This document shows positions 41,908 to 48,930 of a DNA stretch of 64,000 bases, piece by piece. The DNA comes from Geoalkalibacter halelectricus (GTDB lineage: Bacteria > Desulfobacterota > Desulfuromonadia > Desulfuromonadales > Geoalkalibacteraceae). Numbering within the stretch: position 1 is the first letter of the stretch; every line of letters starts with the position of its first letter. Location of the stretch: NCBI RefSeq assembly GCF_025263685.1, contig NZ_CP092109.1, positions 2,791,001 through 2,855,000 on the forward strand. The letters are read 5' to 3'. Under the pieces are notes generated by a model. That model was not told where the DNA came from, ran no database searches, and worked only from the letters and a program-made list of their open reading frames with translations. A program made the position numbers and the translations under genes.

Positions 41908-42969
41908 TCAGGCCGGTCGTTCCCGCATGACCAGCCCGGTGACAAACACCAGGCCAAAACCGATGACCACTGCAACCTTGCCGTAAAATGGAACGCCGGC
42001 AGCGGTTCCGGCCAAACCCCAGCCCTGGACCAGCGCCGCACCGGCCAGCATGCCCACCACCACCAGCCCGGCGTCGGCATCCCCTTCCCCGGACTTGATA
42101 AGTTGGCGAAAGGGACAACCACCGATGAGCACCGAAACCCACCCCACCAAAGCCATGCCGAGGATGCTCCAGACATGATCAAGGTGGGCACCCGGCTGTC
42201 CGTAAAGGCCGGGCTCGAAGCGCCCGACGCTCAAATTGGCCAAAGCGGCGGCCACCACGAAAACCATCAGGCCCCAAAACAAAGGCGCCCTGAGCCCCAT
42301 CAGCAGGCCGTCGCGCAAGCCGCCGGTGATGCAGAACCGGCTGCGTTGAGCGAGCACGCCCACCAGCAAACCCACGCCGAGGGATACCAGCAAGGGAGCA
42401 TGCTCGGCGGCGCTACCGCGATTGGAGAACAGCACGAAGGAAGGTTGCGCCAGGAGAAACACCAGCAACAGGACAAAAAGCCCGGGAACTACCCAACCGG
42501 CGCCGCCCTTTTGGGGGGTCGCCGCGCCGAAATGAACCCCGGCGGCCAGGCTGCGCAACCCCAGCCACACCCCGCCCGCCAGGCCGACGAAGGCCAAGAG
42601 GGCGGTGAGGTCACCGGCGGTCAGGCGCAAAAACAACTTGATCGGGCAGCCGATGAAGACGGCGCAACCGACGATGAGAAAAAAGCCTGCCAGCAAGCGC
42701 CCCATGGGGGCGCTGCCGCCGCGGGAACGAAACTCGCGAAACGCCAGGGAACTTCCCATGGCGCCCAGGACAAAACCGATCAGTTCGGGACGCAGATACT
42801 GCATGCGCTCGTTGCCGTGAAGTCCCAGGGCACCGGCGCTGTTCTCCAGGAAACAGGACACGCAGATGCCGGAATTTTCCGGGTTACCCCACACCGCCAG
42901 AAGCACCCCGAACACCCCGAGGCTTAAGCTTGCGGCCATGACCAGCCAGAATTCACGCTGCTTCAACAT
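41908..42969 (-). CDS. yedE: YedE-family transporter, putative selenium-related
   Basis: This 353-residue membrane protein has two YeeE/YedE repeats and about nine to ten hydrophobic segments. Conserved cysteines lie in FIGCPIKLF, QRSRFCITGGLRDGLLMG and LIGGCPFRQLIKSGEGDADAG, with an extra pair near the N-terminus (SGICVSCFLEN). YeeE/YedE proteins carry thiosulfate or related sulfur species, and a selenium-associated branch is known from comparative genomics. Together with the cysteine desulfurase in the same gene run this suggests that sulfur or selenium feeds the peptide system. The substrate is inferred. Confidence 0.88.
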   Translation of the reverse strand: MLKQREFWLVMAASLSLGVFGVLLAVWGNPENSGICVSCFLENSAGALGLHGNERMQYLRPELIGFVLGAMGSSLAFREFRSRGGSAPMGRLLAGFFLIVGCAVFIGCPIKLFLRLTAGDLTALLAFVGLAGGVWLGLRSLAAGVHFGAATPQKGGAGWVVPGLFVLLLVFLLAQPSFVLFSNRGSAAEHAPLLVSLGVGLLVGVLAQRSRFCITGGLRDGLLMGLRAPLFWGLMVFVVAAALANLSVGRFEPGLYGQPGAHLDHVWSILGMALVGWVSVLIGGCPFRQLIKSGEGDADAGLVVVGMLAGAALVQGWGLAGTAAGVPFYGKVAVVIGFGLVFVTGLVMRERPA

Positions 42970-42980
42970 AGTCCCGCACC

Positions 42981-43529
42981 CTATTCGCAGCCGCCGGCCA
43001 GGCGGCTTTGCAAGTAATAGACATTGCGCAGGGCCGCCACGATCGAAGGGTTGTCCGGATTGGCGCGCGCTCGGGCGGAGAGCCGTTCGTGCCCCTCATC
43101 GACCAGGGCCTGGATGGGCGCGCGCTGCGATAAGGGACTGCGCGCGTCCACGTAGTCGCCGTTGATCCGCAAACCGCGTACGAAGTTGGCCGCCGCCTCA
43201 TCCAAAACGCCCAGCTCGTGCAGGATCAGCCCGCGCAGGATAAAGCCGTGCGCTTCGCCGGCATATTGACGGTTGAGCTGTTCCAGCCGCAGCAGGGCCT
43301 GCTGATGGCTGCCCTGCCGGCGCATCTCCTCGACGGGACCGTAAATCTGCTCAAGGAACGCGACCCGGGCCTGGTAGGCCATTTCCCGCTCCATGGCCCG
43401 CTCGACGCCGCTGCCGGTGCGTGCCGCCGAATCGCCCGGCGCGCCGCTCATCAGCAGCCACCCCAAGGCGGCAAGCGCAGCCACCAGCCCCAGCAGGTGC
43501 AGCCGATCATGCCAATCCTTCCAGCCCAT
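42981..43529 (-). CDS. Membrane-anchored TPR-like protein in the sigma-54 gene run
   Basis: This encodes about 182 residues from ATG 43529, preceded by AGGAG and overlapping region with the end of the PhnD-like gene. One N-terminal transmembrane helix (LHLLGLVAALAALGWLLMSG) anchors a helical, periplasmic domain with TPR-like pairs (HQQALLRLEQLNRQYAGEAHGFILRGLILHELGVLDEAAANFVRGLRING). It may hold other exported proteins of the cluster together. I do not recognise a named family. Confidence 0.7.
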   Translation of the reverse strand: MGWKDWHDRLHLLGLVAALAALGWLLMSGAPGDSAARTGSGVERAMEREMAYQARVAFLEQIYGPVEEMRRQGSHQQALLRLEQLNRQYAGEAHGFILRGLILHELGVLDEAAANFVRGLRINGDYVDARSPLSQRAPIQALVDEGHERLSARARANPDNPSIVAALRNVYYLQSRLAGGCE

Positions 43530-43530
43530 G

Positions 43531-44463
43531 CTAAAACTCCTGATAAGGCGGCATGTTGACCCGCCGCAGCAGATCGCGGGCCACATCGTAATCGCTGTCG
43601 AGCAGCTGCTCGAAGCCGTCCAGAAAGGCGGCCCTGAGAACCCTGAGCCGCTCGCCGTCGATCTCGACCGTATCCTCGGGGGTCAGGTTGAGCAACGCGC
43701 GACGAAAATCCGCCACCAGCTTGGGATCGACCCAGGGGGCGGCGCCGAAGGTGCAATAGGGATAAATCTCACTTTGCGCCAGGATGTTGAAGTCGTCGGC
43801 CTCGATCTTGCCTTCGGCGACCATGATTTCGAGGTCGAGGACCGGCGCCGCGGCGACCTCATAGTCGTTGAACCACACGCCGTAGATGACTTTTTCGTGC
43901 TTGAACGATCCGTGGGGAATGCCCCAAATGGCCAGGTCGAGTTCGGGGTCGAGGCCGGCCTGCAACATCAGGTCATACTGGGCGGCATAGCCGGTCAGGG
44001 CCATCTGCGGACCGAAAATCAGGCGCTTGCCGCGAATATCGTCGAGCGTCTTGATCCCGCTGCCGCGCCGCGAAATCAGGGCGCCGGCGGTATGAGTGCC
44101 GAACTGACCGCGCTTGCCGGCCGCCAGCAGTTCGAGGTTCTGTTCCTTGTGCAAGATGATGTAGAGGATGGAATTGGTGTGGGTGAAATCAAATTCGCCC
44201 TGCTCGTAGCGCTCGACGAAATCCTGGGTGTCGACGACAACGGCTTCGAGACGCACGCCCAATTCCTTTTCCAGGTAGCGAGTCAGGGGCAGAAACCGCG
44301 CCAGCGTTTCCTCCTCGCTGTTGCAGTTCATGTAGCCGATGCGCAACACGGGTCCGGAAGGAGATCTGTCGCAGCCGGAAACAAGCAGAAGCACAGCGAG
44401 GGAAAGCAGCATGCAGGTGGTTTTCACGACAAGGCCGCGCGGGGAGAACTGCTGAAACGTCAT
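43531..44463 (-). CDS. PhnD-like phosphate/phosphonate-type substrate-binding lipoprotein
   Basis: This encodes about 310 residues from ATG 44463 (AGGGA upstream). A lipoprotein signal (TTCMLLSLAVLLLVSGC) precedes a periplasmic binding domain: VLRIGYMNCNSEEETLARFLPLTRYLEKELGVRLEAVVVDTQDFVERYEQGEFDFTHTNS and the ISRRGSGIKTLDDIRGKRLIFG segment are typical of PhnD-type phosphonate, phosphite or related binding proteins. No ABC permease or ATPase is next to it, so it may act as a sensor or ligand-delivery protein here. The ligand is unknown. Confidence 0.85.
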   Translation of the reverse strand: MTFQQFSPRGLVVKTTCMLLSLAVLLLVSGCDRSPSGPVLRIGYMNCNSEEETLARFLPLTRYLEKELGVRLEAVVVDTQDFVERYEQGEFDFTHTNSILYIILHKEQNLELLAAGKRGQFGTHTAGALISRRGSGIKTLDDIRGKRLIFGPQMALTGYAAQYDLMLQAGLDPELDLAIWGIPHGSFKHEKVIYGVWFNDYEVAAAPVLDLEIMVAEGKIEADDFNILAQSEIYPYCTFGAAPWVDPKLVADFRRALLNLTPEDTVEIDGERLRVLRAAFLDGFEQLLDSDYDVARDLLRRVNMPPYQEF

Positions 44464-44539
44464 TAAAGTCCCTTTAAAAAACGAGAAAAACGACAGCGGG
44501 AAATCTACTTTCCTGAATGGAGGTCTGCACCGAAGCAGC

Positions 44540-45628
44540 CTACAAATGCGGAACCTCAAGCACCGGCGCCACAGGCAACGGATTCTGCAGCAGGATCGCC
44601 CCGCGTTGCTCGTCGGCGGAGGCGGCGCGCGCCAGCAAAGCGATCTCTTGCGGATCGGCGGTGCCCCACCAGTTGCCGGCAGCCGCCAAGGGCGTATCGC
44701 CCTCATTGCTCACCGCATACAGACCATTGCCTTCGATGTGATTGCCTTCCAGCCGCCCCTGGGCGTTGAGCCAGCGCACCCCGGAGCGGCCGTTGGCAAG
44801 GATGCGGTTGCCCGTTATAACCACATCTGATTCTTCAAGAAAGATGCCATGTTCGCTGCTGTCCGTGACCAGATTGCCGTGCACGGTTCCTTGCGATCTT
44901 TGCAGGTAGAGGCCGCGGCGGTTGCCGATGATCAGATTGCCCTGGGCCCTGAGGGTGGAGTCGCGCAGATTGACCCCATTGATCAGATTGTTCTCGATGC
45001 GACAGTCGACCAGATCGACCTCGCTGTAAACGCAGCGTACCCCCCAAAAACTGCCGCTCACCCAGGTGTCCTTGAGCAACACGGTGGAATCGCGAAATTG
45101 CAGGCCGTTGACGTTGTCCTCGACCCGGCAGCGCTCAATGACGACGGTCGACTCCTGAAACTGAAAGCCGCGCATGTTGCGGCGCAGCAACGAATCACTC
45201 ACACGGGCGCGGGAGAAGTGAGCGTGAAAACCCCGATAGGCATACTCGATGATGCAGTGCACCAGCAGGTTTTCCTCATCCTCGCTGAGCATCATGTTGA
45301 TCGCCCCCCAACTTGCCGGACCGGGATTGGGATCGCTGGAGGTAAAGCGGATGGGCTGCTCGGCGGTACCCACGGCTTTGAGCCGCCCCTGGATGAATAT
45401 CTCATGCTCGCCGATGCCGTCGCCGAAACTGTCCATGGGCGTAAAACGCACCACCGTGCCGGGGCGGATTTCCAGCGTCACCTCGGGCGCCACCGTCAGG
45501 ATTCCGTCAATGAGAACCTCACCTTCCCAGACCGTATCCTGCCAAAGGGTTTCCATGCCGCGATAGACCAATTCCGCGCCGGCCTGAACGGGAAACAACA
45601 GCAGAGCAATCAGGATGAGGGCTCTCAT
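44540..45628 (-). CDS. Exported parallel beta-helix (NosD-like) protein
   Basis: This 362-residue protein has a signal peptide (MRALILIALLLFPVQAGAE) and a long right-handed beta-helix region, with repeating turns such as SLLRRNMRGFQFQES, CRVEDNVNGLQFRDS, CRIENNLINGVNLRDS, NLVTDSSEHGIFLEES and NRILANGRSGVRWLN. The fold is that of NosD/CASH-domain proteins. It ends with NWWGTADP, a sequence common at the end of such proteins. Its start overlaps the stop of the next upstream beta-helix lipoprotein by four bases. The ligand and function in this cluster are unknown. Confidence 0.82.
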   Translation of the reverse strand: MRALILIALLLFPVQAGAELVYRGMETLWQDTVWEGEVLIDGILTVAPEVTLEIRPGTVVRFTPMDSFGDGIGEHEIFIQGRLKAVGTAEQPIRFTSSDPNPGPASWGAINMMLSEDEENLLVHCIIEYAYRGFHAHFSRARVSDSLLRRNMRGFQFQESTVVIERCRVEDNVNGLQFRDSTVLLKDTWVSGSFWGVRCVYSEVDLVDCRIENNLINGVNLRDSTLRAQGNLIIGNRRGLYLQRSQGTVHGNLVTDSSEHGIFLEESDVVITGNRILANGRSGVRWLNAQGRLEGNHIEGNGLYAVSNEGDTPLAAAGNWWGTADPQEIALLARAASADEQRGAILLQNPLPVAPVLEVPHL

Positions 45629-46455
45629 GGCCGACCTCCTGGCACGCCGAGCAGGCGTAGATCCTGCTCATTGTCCCTGGCTTGGTCGGCCGCCGCGCGA
45701 GGCCCTTCGGGGTAAACGGCCAAGCCGATGCGGTTGTTGGCAATGTGGTTGTCCGCCAAGCGCGGAGCGCTGCTCTGGTCGACGAACACGCCTTCCTCGT
45801 TGTGATCGACAATGCGATTGTTCTCGATCAAGGGGTGCGAACCACGCCAGCAGAACACTCCCGCCTCGCCCTTTTCGATGAGATTTGCGCGAATGGCGGG
45901 GTTGCTGCCCGCCTGCGCGACGATGCCGTAGCGGCAGCCGACGATGTGGTTGCCGAAAATCTCCGGGGAGGAAGCGACGCACAGAATTCCCTGCTCGGCC
46001 CCTTCGATGCGGGTGTGGCGGATCAGGCTCTCGCTTGCCCCGTCCAGCAGCAGTCCGGCCCAGACATAATCGCCGAGACCGGCCAGGGGCAGAGGCACGA
46101 AGGTCACGGGACGCGCCGCGGTGCCTTCGCTGCGCAAGCTGCCGCGCACCAGCAGTTCAGTGCCGGCCGAGAGCCATTCCGGCTCGATTTTGGTGCTGTG
46201 GGTCGGCACCACGTAAACAGTGGTACCTGGACGCAGAACCAGGGTCACCCCGACGGGAACCAGCAGGTCGTCGGCCAGAACCACCGCCCCTTCAACGGTC
46301 AGATCGGCACTCAGCACCCCCATCAGTTGCGGCAATGCCTCCAACTCCTCGTGCGTGGGAAGCGCCTGGGCGGCAAGCCGTCCAGGGCCGACGGCGGGGG
46401 CACAGGCGCCGACCAGAAGAGAAACAGCCAGTAAAGCGGGAAGAAAAAAACGCAT
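45625..46455 (-). CDS. Beta-helix lipoprotein paired with the NosD-like protein
   Basis: This encodes about 276 residues from ATG 46455. The leader MRFFLPALLAVSLLVGAC is a lipoprotein signal with Cys18. The mature part begins with a strand-rich region that has the same opening as its neighbour (LLVPVGVTLVLRPGTTVYVV against VTLEIRPGTVVRF) and continues as beta-helix turns (NHIVGCRYGIVAQAGS, NLIEKGEAGVFCWRGS, NRIVDHNEEGVFVDQS, NHIANNRIGLAVY). The two proteins look like diverged copies, one anchored by lipid and one soluble. The long upstream reading to 46866 is an overlap with the next gene and is not supported. Confidence 0.82.
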   Translation of the reverse strand: MRFFLPALLAVSLLVGACAPAVGPGRLAAQALPTHEELEALPQLMGVLSADLTVEGAVVLADDLLVPVGVTLVLRPGTTVYVVPTHSTKIEPEWLSAGTELLVRGSLRSEGTAARPVTFVPLPLAGLGDYVWAGLLLDGASESLIRHTRIEGAEQGILCVASSPEIFGNHIVGCRYGIVAQAGSNPAIRANLIEKGEAGVFCWRGSHPLIENNRIVDHNEEGVFVDQSSAPRLADNHIANNRIGLAVYPEGPRAAADQARDNEQDLRLLGVPGGRP

Positions 46456-46459
46456 GGGA

Positions 46460-46993
46460 TCAGATCCAGCGATGGCGCATGAGCAGGGCGCGCGCCGCGG
46501 CGGCCGGGGGCTCACCGCCCTTGACCTGCTCAACCAACCCCTGGAGGATTTCAGGGGAGAGCAGGCCATCAAGCCGGCGCAGGGCGCGGGGCACGGTGGT
46601 GAATTGCAGATCCTCGAGGGGGCGTCGATCAGATACCAGCAGGGGGGTGCCCACCGCGGCGACCAGGGGGGTGAACTCCGCCGGTTCCCCATAAACAAAA
46701 GCCATGTCCACGCGGTTTTTGCGCAAGGCCTCCAGGGGCGAATCACCCTCAAGGGGCACTGCGACCGTGTCGACTCCGGTCTTTTCCTTGACGTAGAGCG
46801 AAACCATTTCGTAGAAGGCCTGCTCGCCTGGGTCGGCGGCCACGCCGATGAAGATCTTGGGGCCATAACAGGCGTATGCCTTGCCGGGTCCGAGAAGCAT
46901 TGCCTGAGCCGAAATCAGCCCCAGCAGCAAAGCAACCAGCGACCAGCGAAGTAGCCCCGGACGCGTCATTTTCATAATCTTGTTGATCAACAT
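46460..46993 (-). CDS. Small periplasmic binding-protein-like protein, first gene of the sigma-54 gene run
   Basis: This encodes about 177 residues from ATG 46993 (alternatives 46975 and 46969). A signal peptide (RPGLLRWSLVALLLGLISAQAML) ends near AYACYGPKIFIGVAADPGEQ. The mature part resembles half of a PhnD-like binding protein: it reads EKTGVDTVAVPLEGDSPLEALRKNRVDMAFVYGEPAEF and then PLLVSDRRPLEDLQFTTVP. With the PhnD-like lipoprotein this gives two binding proteins in the cluster without transport partners. It is the first gene after the sigma-54 promoter at 47104-47119. Confidence 0.75.
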   Translation of the reverse strand: MLINKIMKMTRPGLLRWSLVALLLGLISAQAMLLGPGKAYACYGPKIFIGVAADPGEQAFYEMVSLYVKEKTGVDTVAVPLEGDSPLEALRKNRVDMAFVYGEPAEFTPLVAAVGTPLLVSDRRPLEDLQFTTVPRALRRLDGLLSPEILQGLVEQVKGGEPPAAAARALLMRHRWI

Positions 46994-47103
46994 CTGACCT
47001 GACTTCCGGTTGGATTCATGTGATGCTGCCTGGCGCGAACCGGGCCAATGCACCGAAAAAGTGAGTTGTTCCAAATCCCCTGACGCTAAAAACCGGGAAG
47101 AAC

Positions 47104-47119
47104 AGCAAGCCCCGTACCA
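47104..47119 (-). promoter_or_regulatory. Sigma-54 (RpoN) promoter of the radical-SAM cluster
   Basis: The minus strand reads TGGTACGGGGCTTGCT, matching the consensus TGGCACG-N4-TTGC(A/T) in all but one of the defined positions, with GG and GC separated by exactly 10 bases. Transcription would begin near 47092, about 100 bases before the gene at 46993. An NtrC-type activator gene lies immediately upstream. Confidence 0.85.
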
Positions 47120-47197
47120 CCCGCCCCCGGGGGAGAACGCTCGGCACAACCGGCATTATGGGCATACCTATTCAGACTGGGAAAAGACAGTTTTTTG

Positions 47198-48571
47198 TCA
47201 TTCGCCGCGCTCCAAAAGACCGTATTTCTCCATTTTGTAGCGCAGGGTGGTGCGTTTGATTCCCAGCACCTCGGCGGCGCGCGTCTGCGACCCCTCCTCG
47301 CGGCGCAGGGTCTGGATGATAAGCTGACATTCAAGGTCTTCAAGCAGTTCGGTGAGGCTCCCGCCGCGTTCGGGCACCTTGAGACAGATTTCGTCCTGAC
47401 CGTGCAACCCCTGGGGAAGATCGCGGGGCGTGACCGCGCTGCCGCGCGCCATGACCACCGCCCTTTCCATGGCATTTTGCAATTCGCGCACGTTGCCCGG
47501 CCAGTCGTAGGCCAGCAGGCAGGACAGGGTGCGCGGTGAAAGCGTGGTGACGGCCTTGCCCATTTCGGCGGCGAACTTACCCATAAAGTGGCGTGCCAGG
47601 GGCTCTATGTCCTCGCGCCGCTCGCGCAGGGGTGGAACATGGATGTTGACCACGTTGAGGCGGTAATAGAGATCCTCGCGGAATCGACCGGCCCGCACCT
47701 CGTCCTCGAGATTTTTGTTGGTCGCGGCCACGATGCGCACGTTGGCGCGGATGGTACGAGATCCACCCACGCGCTCGAACTCCTGCTCCTGAATCACCCG
47801 CAGCAGCTTGACTTGGGCATTAAGACTCATCTCGCCGACTTCGTCAATGAACAGCGTTCCTTCGTGAGCCAGTTCGAAACGACCCTTGCGGGTACCGACC
47901 GCCCCCGTGAAGGCGCCTTTTTCGTGGCCGAACAGTTCACTCTCGAGCACCCCTTCGGACAGGGCAGCGCAATTGAGGACCACGAAGGGTTTTTCCTTGC
48001 GCGCCGAGTTGAAATGGATGGAGCGCGCCATCAGTTCCTTGCCGGTGCCGCTTTCCCCGGTAATCAGCACGTTGGCATTGCTGACGGCAACCGAGGAAGC
48101 CATTTCGAAAACCTCGCGCATGCACAGCGACTCACTGACGATTCCGGCAAAGCTGTAGCGCTGCGCCAGCTCCTGCTGCAAATAGCGGTTCTCGGCCAGC
48201 AGACGCTCGCGCTCGAAGGCCTTGGCCACGGTCAACTTGATCTCGTCGGTTTCGAAGGGCTTGGTGATATAGTGGTAAGCTCCGGCGCGCAGGGCCTTGA
48301 CCGCGCTTTCCACGGTGCCATAAGCGGTGATCATGATGGTGGGCAGGCAGGGGTCGAACTCCTTGATGCGCTCCAGCAGCTCCAGCCCGGTCATGCCCGG
48401 CATCTGTATATCCACCAGCGCCAGATCGACATCGCCGCTGTTCAATTCCCGCAGGGCCTCCGCGCCGCCGGCCACGGCGACGGTTTCGTAACCTTCGCGC
48501 GATAAAACCCGGTCCAAGAGGCGGCGCATGCCCTGTTCGTCGTCAACGATGAGTATTTTTTCTCCAGCCAT
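47198..48571 (-). CDS. Sigma-54-dependent response regulator (NtrC family)
   Basis: This 457-residue regulator has a receiver domain (phospho-acceptor Asp54 in LALVDIQMPG), an AAA+ domain with GESGTGKE (residues 172-179), the sigma-54 contact loop GAFTGA (219-224) and the arginine finger region, and a C-terminal Fis-type helix-turn-helix (SQTRAAEVLGIKRTTLRYKM). Phosphorylation would allow it to open sigma-54 promoters. Its 3' end lies just upstream of the sigma-54 promoter at 47104, so it is the obvious candidate activator. No histidine kinase gene is adjacent in this window. Confidence 0.95.
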   Translation of the reverse strand: MAGEKILIVDDEQGMRRLLDRVLSREGYETVAVAGGAEALRELNSGDVDLALVDIQMPGMTGLELLERIKEFDPCLPTIMITAYGTVESAVKALRAGAYHYITKPFETDEIKLTVAKAFERERLLAENRYLQQELAQRYSFAGIVSESLCMREVFEMASSVAVSNANVLITGESGTGKELMARSIHFNSARKEKPFVVLNCAALSEGVLESELFGHEKGAFTGAVGTRKGRFELAHEGTLFIDEVGEMSLNAQVKLLRVIQEQEFERVGGSRTIRANVRIVAATNKNLEDEVRAGRFREDLYYRLNVVNIHVPPLRERREDIEPLARHFMGKFAAEMGKAVTTLSPRTLSCLLAYDWPGNVRELQNAMERAVVMARGSAVTPRDLPQGLHGQDEICLKVPERGGSLTELLEDLECQLIIQTLRREEGSQTRAAEVLGIKRTTLRYKMEKYGLLERGE

Positions 48572-48805
48572 CTGCTCCCGCCAGCCTTCCCGGTGAAAAT
48601 CTCGATATTCGCTTTTTTCCCGGTGTGATAATTCCGGTTTTCATCTTAAGTGATTCAGAGAACTTAGGTCAACAAGGGCAGAGCCGCTGGAATTACAGTC
48701 AGCGCCCCGCAAATGAGATAAACCGCCGAAACACCTCTGTTCTGTCCGCGCCGCCACCTCCTTTTCGCGACGGTTCCGGAGAAAATTTCACAGTAGAATT
48801 GCACC

Positions 48806-48834
48806 TTGACAGACTCGATATGTTGTGCTTTAAA
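48806..48834 (+). promoter_or_regulatory. Sigma-70 promoter of nrdJ
   Basis: TTGACA (48806-48811) and TTTAAA (48829-48834) are spaced by 17 bases. It is about 95 bases before the nrdJ start. The rest of the gap from 48572 shows no gene. Confidence 0.7.
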
Positions 48835-48860
48835 TTCGACGCGTACCCAAGATATAGCGT
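48813..48860 (+). promoter_or_regulatory. Paired NrdR-box operator in the nrdJ promoter
   Basis: ACTCGATATGTTGTGC (48813-48828) and ACCCAAGATATAGCGT (48845-48860) each match the NrdR consensus ACACAATATATTGTGT at 12 of 16 positions. Their starts are 32 bases apart, about three helical turns, which is the usual spacing for paired NrdR boxes. The first lies between the -35 and -10 elements, so binding would repress nrdJ when nucleotide levels are high. Confidence 0.7.
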
Positions 48861-48930
48861 TTTCCTTCAATATGATCGGCCTGCCGGAGATCTTCAGCGG
48901 CTTACATTATCGACAAAACAAGGAATTTCC

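Noticed and set aside
41908-42969. Selenoprotein or in-frame TGA in the YedE and radical-SAM region
   Set aside because: I looked for frames interrupted by TGA with a following hairpin near 38-47 kb and saw none; all frames end at normal stops with sensible C-termini.
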